Below are positions 59,750 to 64,000 of a stretch of 64,000 bases of DNA, in pieces. The DNA is taken from assembly GCA_963773035.1 (NCBI GenBank), contig CAVYZX010000004.1, positions 124,001-188,000 of the forward strand, written 5' to 3'. Made by a program: the position numbers and the translations under genes. Every line of letters begins with the position of its first letter. The first letter of the stretch is position 1. Below the pieces are notes generated by a model that searched no databases, was not told where the DNA came from, and saw only the letters and a program-made list of their open reading frames with translations. The stretch comes from CAVRXZ01 sp963773035 (GTDB lineage: Bacteria > Acidobacteriota > Vicinamibacteria > Vicinamibacterales > CAVVIG01).

Positions 59750-61924
59750 TCAGCTGACCAGCCCGTCTCGCAGATTCAGTGAATCCGCCAACTCCGGCCA
59801 GGAAGGACTGGACCTCAGGGCCTGTCCGTGTACGTTCAGGAAGAAAAAGACAGCCGGGTGACGCTGCTCAATCGCCTTTCTCACCCAGTCAACCGCCCGC
59901 TCAAATTCGGAGCACAGAAGATGGAATGTCCCGAGTCCAATGGGCGCACCGTAGGCGTCGCCCGGCTTCAGTTTTCCGAGCAGCTCTTCTGCCCGCTGCG
60001 TCTCGCCGCCGCGAGCCAGAGCTGCCGCAGCGCCTCCAATCGCGCTGGGACTCCAGGGCGCCAGGATATAGGCACGCTCCGCGTGGATCATCCCCTGTGA
60101 GGCATTTCCGAACAGCATGTGCTCCACGCCCAGGACGAAGTGGGTGAACCACAGATTCTCGTCCAGCTCCAGGACCTCCTGAAGCGTCCGAAAGCTGTCT
60201 TCAAGTCGGCCCGCCGCTCGGAAGCACTGCGCCATCCGCAGGCGGCCCATCAGGTCCAACGGGTCCTCTTTGAGCGCACGTTCGCACTCATCTGCGGCCT
60301 CTCGAAAACGGCCGGTCGGCAGCAGGTAGTACAGCGCGTACGCTCGCCGAACCTGCGCGGGGATGGGATCTGCAGCCATCGCGAGCCTGAACTGGTGTTC
60401 TGCTTCCTTCCAGTCATAGTCGTACAGACCGGCAACGATCCCGAGCATTGCGTGCGGATCGGGAAGAGACGGGTCGATTTCCAGCGCCCTCCGTGCCTTG
60501 TCGCGCACGAGCGGCATCGCCTCGTGCGCGGGCAGGAGGCCATAGTTGGCAAGCTGGGCAAAGTAGAAACCGTACATGCTATGTGCCAGTGCAAATCCAG
60601 GATCGAGCGCAATCGCCTGCTCGAAGTGCTCCCGGCTGCGCGTCATCGCATCGGGTGTCAGCTTCTGCGCGTAGTGAAGGGCTTTCAAGAAGGCTTCATA
60701 CGCAGGGAGAGTGGGCGTGTAGCGCCGGTGGGTGGCGGGCGCTCCCGCCAGCTTGACTTGCAGCGTCGCAGCGATCGCGCTGGCGATCTCGTCCTGGACC
60801 GCAAACACATCGGCCATCTCGCGGTCGAAGCGCTCCGACCACAAATGGCTGCCGTTTGCGGCGGTGATGAGCTGCGCAGTCACGCGAACACGACTCCCCG
60901 CTCGCCGGACGCTTCCCTCGAGCACGTGGGCGACCCCGAGCGTCTCCGCGATCCGGCGGATGTCCTCATTTTTCCCCTTGAACGCGAATGCCGAGGTGCG
61001 TGCGATGACCACGAGACCTGGTACGTGCGTGAGCGCGTTGATGATTTCTTCGGCCACGCCGTCGCTGAACCACTCGTGATCCTTTCCCGGACTCATGTCG
61101 GCAAACGGCAGCACGGCGATGGACGGCTGTGTCGGCGTCGCCGGCGACACGAGCTCGCGCGATGCCAACTCCAATGCGGCGCGCACCTCCCCCATCGTCT
61201 GAAAGCGCGACGCCGGCAACTTGGCGAGACATTGGCGCACGATACGCTCCAGGCCGGACGCCGCCTGGAGCGGAGGAGGCGTATCGCGCAGGACGGCATT
61301 GAGCACGTGCAGAGTCGTCGTTCCGCCGAACGCCCGCACGCCCGACAGCATCTCGTACAACATCGCGCCAAAGCTGAAAATGTCGGACCGGGAGTCGAGC
61401 GTCCTGCCTTCGGCCTGCTCCGGCGACATGTAGGCCGCCGTCCCGATGACGGCGCCTTCAAGCGTCCGCGTGAGATCGATGTCGCCATTCACCAGTTTGG
61501 CCAGGCCAAAATCGAGCAGTTTTGCTTCGCCGCCGAGGGTCACGATCACGTTCGCCGGTTTCAAATCGCGATGGAGGATGCCGCAGCCATGGGCGTGTTC
61601 CAACGCACCGGCAATTTGAATGGCAAGGCGAAGCGCCTGATCGGTTGGCAGTGGACCCTGCAAGCGCCTGCCTTCGATGTACTCGAGAATCAGATACCCC
61701 TGGCCGACGTCGTGGATTTGACAGATATGTGGGTGATTCAACGTCGCGATGGCGCGGGCTTCCTGATCGAAGCGGTCGCTGTAAGGGGCCGCCAACCGCT
61801 TGATCGCGACGATGCGGTTGAGGCGAGTGTCGCGAGCCTTCCACACCTCGCCCATCCCGCCGGCGCCGAGTGGCGACACCAGCGTGTAGGGACCGAGCTG
61901 AACGCCAGTAGCCCAATCGGTCAT
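59750..61924 (-). CDS. Ser/Thr protein kinase with TolB/FlgO-like and TPR regions
   Basis: The 724-residue cytoplasmic protein begins with a Hanks-type kinase: glycine loop LGAGGMGEVWKA (19-30), K42, catalytic loop HRDLKPANV (118-126, D120), DFG at 138-140, and GTAAYMSPEQAEGRTLDSRS. A segment of about 130 residues follows (SIAVLPFADMSPGKDHEWFS, GVAHVLEGSVRRAGSRVRVT, QLITAANGSHLWSERFDREM), the FlgO/TolB-like adaptor found in many acidobacterial kinases and adenylate cyclases. TPR-like repeats fill residues 400-690. It has no transmembrane helix. It likely phosphorylates partners recruited by the TPRs. Confidence 0.94.
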   Translation of the reverse strand: MTDWATGVQLGPYTLVSPLGAGGMGEVWKARDTRLNRIVAIKRLAAPYSDRFDQEARAIATLNHPHICQIHDVGQGYLILEYIEGRRLQGPLPTDQALRLAIQIAGALEHAHGCGILHRDLKPANVIVTLGGEAKLLDFGLAKLVNGDIDLTRTLEGAVIGTAAYMSPEQAEGRTLDSRSDIFSFGAMLYEMLSGVRAFGGTTTLHVLNAVLRDTPPPLQAASGLERIVRQCLAKLPASRFQTMGEVRAALELASRELVSPATPTQPSIAVLPFADMSPGKDHEWFSDGVAEEIINALTHVPGLVVIARTSAFAFKGKNEDIRRIAETLGVAHVLEGSVRRAGSRVRVTAQLITAANGSHLWSERFDREMADVFAVQDEIASAIAATLQVKLAGAPATHRRYTPTLPAYEAFLKALHYAQKLTPDAMTRSREHFEQAIALDPGFALAHSMYGFYFAQLANYGLLPAHEAMPLVRDKARRALEIDPSLPDPHAMLGIVAGLYDYDWKEAEHQFRLAMAADPIPAQVRRAYALYYLLPTGRFREAADECERALKEDPLDLMGRLRMAQCFRAAGRLEDSFRTLQEVLELDENLWFTHFVLGVEHMLFGNASQGMIHAERAYILAPWSPSAIGGAAAALARGGETQRAEELLGKLKPGDAYGAPIGLGTFHLLCSEFERAVDWVRKAIEQRHPAVFFFLNVHGQALRSSPSWPELADSLNLRDGLVS

Positions 61925-61967
61925 TGTTTCGAGATCTTAGCGAAGGTTCTATTAGGGCGCAGCCACA

Positions 61968-62960
61968 TTAGCCGTACGGGTTCCAAGCCGGTGGCTCAGT
62001 GCGTAGCACGTACTCTATGCGGCTGACGATCCTATCCAACGGAATCGACGTGGCTGAAGATCCTTCGAGGTGAAGCCGGGGAGTGATCTGATCGACCCCG
62101 TCGAAGACCCACCGGCCTGCCGCCTTTTCCTCTTGATTCAGCTCGTTAGCCAGCCCGGACAGGTCCACACGAAGCGCGGGCCTTCTCGAAGCCATCTGAA
62201 CCCAGCCTTCGTACCGGTATTGAAACTCGGCCCGCCGGCCTTGCAGAAGAAGCAGCCGGCTGCAAGACGTCCGGTTGTGGAGAGCAAAGGGATGACACTC
62301 GGCCAGTTTCTGCTGCGTGAATCGATGCACCCGGTAGCGCGTCAGATCTTCGGGAAGGCGAACGATCGCGAGGTCGAGGTCGGGCCGTTCCTCGATGGCG
62401 ATGTCCCCCTGCTCGATCAATTCCTCACTCGTCGTCAGCTTCGCGTCCTCGACTTCCCAGAACGATCGGTATTCATCCACGCCCGTGAGCAGCTTGGGCA
62501 ACAGCTCCAGCAGCCTGAGGTACAACTCATTCGCCAACTCTGGATAGGAACGCTGGAACGTGTTTCCGGCCAGCGGAGATGTCTCCGGATCCGCAAAGGC
62601 TGAAAGCGTGAACGTGATACGGGCCGCATCACGCTGTTGGAAGATCCCGAAGTCACCTGCCTGAGCAACGTCCAGCAATAGAGGCCGATGGCGTTCCGCA
62701 ATTGATGGTTCGAGCATCGCAAAAATGCCGACCAGCCCGTCTTCATCGAAATGGTTGTTCGAGACCGCGTCGGCTTCGATGTGGGACTTCGGCGAGTCGT
62801 GGTAGTTGAACACGATCTCGGCCGACGTATCGCCTTTGAGCTCAGGCGGCGTTCCGCTCTTCGGCCAGTGGGACAACGTCAGGACGGTGTTCTCGGTTCT
62901 GGCCCCATCAACGATCACGTTGGGAACCGACCTGACCTCAGCGTACGGGAGATAGTGCAT
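61968..62960 (-). CDS. DUF6687-like protein
   Basis: The ATG at 62960 gives 330 residues beginning MHYLPYAEVRSVPNVIVDGA. A central DAVSNNHFDEDGLVGIFAML resembles the D-N-H-x-D-x-D-G metal motif of DHH-type phosphoesterases, and LTLSHWPKSGTPPELKGDTS is characteristic of a conserved uncharacterised family I associate with DUF6687. The protein is soluble with no signal peptide. A phosphoesterase role is suggested by the motif only. Eight bases separate it from the sulfatase gene upstream. Confidence 0.8.
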   Translation of the reverse strand: MHYLPYAEVRSVPNVIVDGARTENTVLTLSHWPKSGTPPELKGDTSAEIVFNYHDSPKSHIEADAVSNNHFDEDGLVGIFAMLEPSIAERHRPLLLDVAQAGDFGIFQQRDAARITFTLSAFADPETSPLAGNTFQRSYPELANELYLRLLELLPKLLTGVDEYRSFWEVEDAKLTTSEELIEQGDIAIEERPDLDLAIVRLPEDLTRYRVHRFTQQKLAECHPFALHNRTSCSRLLLLQGRRAEFQYRYEGWVQMASRRPALRVDLSGLANELNQEEKAAGRWVFDGVDQITPRLHLEGSSATSIPLDRIVSRIEYVLRTEPPAWNPYG

Positions 62961-62968
62961 CGATCTCG

Positions 62969-64000
62969 CTATTGCGAAGCCCAACCGCGCTTCGCCTCTT
63001 CGTCGACATCCTTCTGCCAGGCCGCAAGGAGGGGCTCGAGCTTTCTGGCTATGTCGCCGCGCTGCCCGACGAGGTTGTTTCGCTCGCCAAGATCGGCGCG
63101 TAGATTGAACAGCATCGGCCTGCCGTCGAAGAGGAGCTTCCAGTCGCCGGATCGAACGGCCACCTGCGTGCGCGGACCGGTCACGCGCCAGAAGAGCGTC
63201 CGTTCGACTTCGGGCGTCCGGCCTTCGAGTATGGGCAGGAGGTCGATGCCTTCGAGACGAGCATCGGCCGGCACCGGCGTCCGAGTCGCCGCGAGAATCG
63301 ACGCCGTCAGGTCCATCGTGATTCCGACTTGAGCCGAGACGCGGCCAGCCGGAATGTGTCCCGGCCAGCGGAGAATCGCCGGCACGCGAATCCCGCCTTC
63401 CCACACTGTGCCTTTATGGTGGAAGAGCGGCGTGTTGCGTGACAGCCACTCGCCGCCGTTGTCGTTGGTGAAGATCACGATGGTGTTCTGTCTCAAACCA
63501 AGCCTGTCGAGCGCCTGCAATATTCGGCCGACGCCCTGGTCTGCGCGTTCGAGCATCGCCACGTAATCCTCGCGTGTGCTCGTGTCGGCGTCGAACGGCC
63601 CGAGGTGCCTCGCATTGTCGATGGCCTTGGACGGCTTGTCCGGCGGCTGGTACGGCCAGTGCGCAGCGTTGTACGCGACGTCGATGAAGAACGGCCGCTG
63701 TGCATTCTGTTCGATAAAACGGACGGACTTTTCGGTAATCAGATCCGTCATGTAGCCGGCCACTTCCATCGGTTGGTCGTTCTCGAACAGGTCCGGCTGC
63801 CCTTCGCCAGAGGTGTGCTGGTAGTAGTCGGTGTAGCCGCTCTTGAAGCCGAAGAAATACTCGAATCCGTGAGCGCCAGGGCTGAACTCTGGCTTGTATC
63901 CCAGATGCCACTTGCCGATGAGCGCGGTTGCGTAGCCGTTGTTCTTCAGCAGTTGCGGCAGCGATTTCCCCGTGGCGGGCAACCCGCGCGCGGCGTCCCT
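62969..64000 (-). CDS. Sulfatase, N-terminal part outside window
   Basis: The frame is open to the window edge, reading RDAARGLPATGKSLPQLLKN there. Present are the GKWHLG motif (substrate lysine and histidine), HKGTVWEGGIRVPAI, FTNDNGGEWLSRN with metal-site Asp and Asn, FFIDVAYNAAHWPYQPP, and a C-terminal TQVAVRSGDWKLLFDGRPM typical of type I arylsulfatases. The formylglycine motif CxPxR lies upstream of the visible part. Probably a periplasmic polysaccharide or aryl sulfatase. Confidence 0.93.
   Translation of the reverse strand, partial: RDAARGLPATGKSLPQLLKNNGYATALIGKWHLGYKPEFSPGAHGFEYFFGFKSGYTDYYQHTSGEGQPDLFENDQPMEVAGYMTDLITEKSVRFIEQNAQRPFFIDVAYNAAHWPYQPPDKPSKAIDNARHLGPFDADTSTREDYVAMLERADQGVGRILQALDRLGLRQNTIVIFTNDNGGEWLSRNTPLFHHKGTVWEGGIRVPAILRWPGHIPAGRVSAQVGITMDLTASILAATRTPVPADARLEGIDLLPILEGRTPEVERTLFWRVTGPRTQVAVRSGDWKLLFDGRPMLFNLRADLGERNNLVGQRGDIARKLEPLLAAWQKDVDEEAKRGWASQ

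Noticed and set aside
60119..62026. Long plus-strand open frame (635 codons) opposite the Ser/Thr kinase
   Set aside because: The minus strand encodes a complete kinase with all catalytic motifs; the plus-strand frame is an Arg-rich shadow.
1..64000. tRNA or rRNA genes, prophage or integrative element ends
   Set aside because: I saw no cloverleaf-compatible sequence with a TTCGA-type arm, no rRNA signature, no integrase and no matching att-like direct repeats.

Overview
The window reads as a piece of a high-GC Acidobacteriota chromosome, most likely class Vicinamibacteria. That placement is an inference from gene content: an ADOP-type orphan ABC permease, a VWFA-related acidobacterial-domain protein beside a TPR protein, three members of an exported family with a W-G-D-P-D start motif or its relative, a PSCyt/DUF1549/DUF1553 plus DUF1501 pair, and many exported hydrolases. 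No rRNA, tRNA, CRISPR array, prophage or plasmid functions were recognised.

Layout. 0-9.7 kb: end of an ADOP permease, an HpcH/HpaI-type lyase, an esterase, a frameshifted amidohydrolase, and a two-subunit molybdenum hydroxylase (IorA/IorB type). 9.7-21.5 kb: MATE exporter, PSCyt-DUF1501 pair, soluble PQQ glucose dehydrogenase, HTH-PEGA membrane protein, two tandem small Cys-rich proteins with a shared N-terminus, a paralogue-MFS pair. 21.5-31 kb: a two-TM channel-like protein, transglutaminase-like protein, SDR, aldehyde dehydrogenase, an AraC-VOC-SnoaL cluster, a hydroxyisobutyrate dehydrogenase-like enzyme, a second paralogue with a cytochrome c, and an MFS transporter. 31-42 kb: methyltransferase, HAD phosphatase, a REP array with its RAYT transposase, two M20-type hydrolases, SAP-like protein, GNAT, SDR, flavin monooxygenase, TPR and VWA proteins. 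42-48 kb: an ArsR regulator divergent from a three-gene DAB-type inorganic-carbon transporter (DabA plus two NuoL/M-like subunits). 48-64 kb: third paralogue, a tannase-family protein without its nucleophile serine, a broken methyltransferase, an orphan sugar-binding lipoprotein, DUF2157/GDYXXLXY pair, YciI, EamA (frameshifted), formamidase family, HipA-like kinase, Ser/Thr kinase with TPRs, DUF6687-like protein and a sulfatase running off the end.

Two themes stand out. First, a family of palindromic REP elements (core CTTCCGGC-TTCA-GCCGGAAG and a CTTCCGCC-TAAA-GGCGGAAG variant) occupies at least nine loci, usually just after stop codons; in several genes the stop codon lies inside the element. 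A six-copy array sits directly upstream of a Y1/RAYT transposase that is its probable mobiliser. Second, the DAB operon implies CO2/bicarbonate uptake powered by an ion gradient in what otherwise looks like a heterotroph that degrades polymers, aromatics and sulfated substrates.

Four genes carry apparent single-base (or dinucleotide) frameshifts, three of them between 50.8 and 59.8 kb. They may be real decay or assembly errors; the sequence alone cannot decide.
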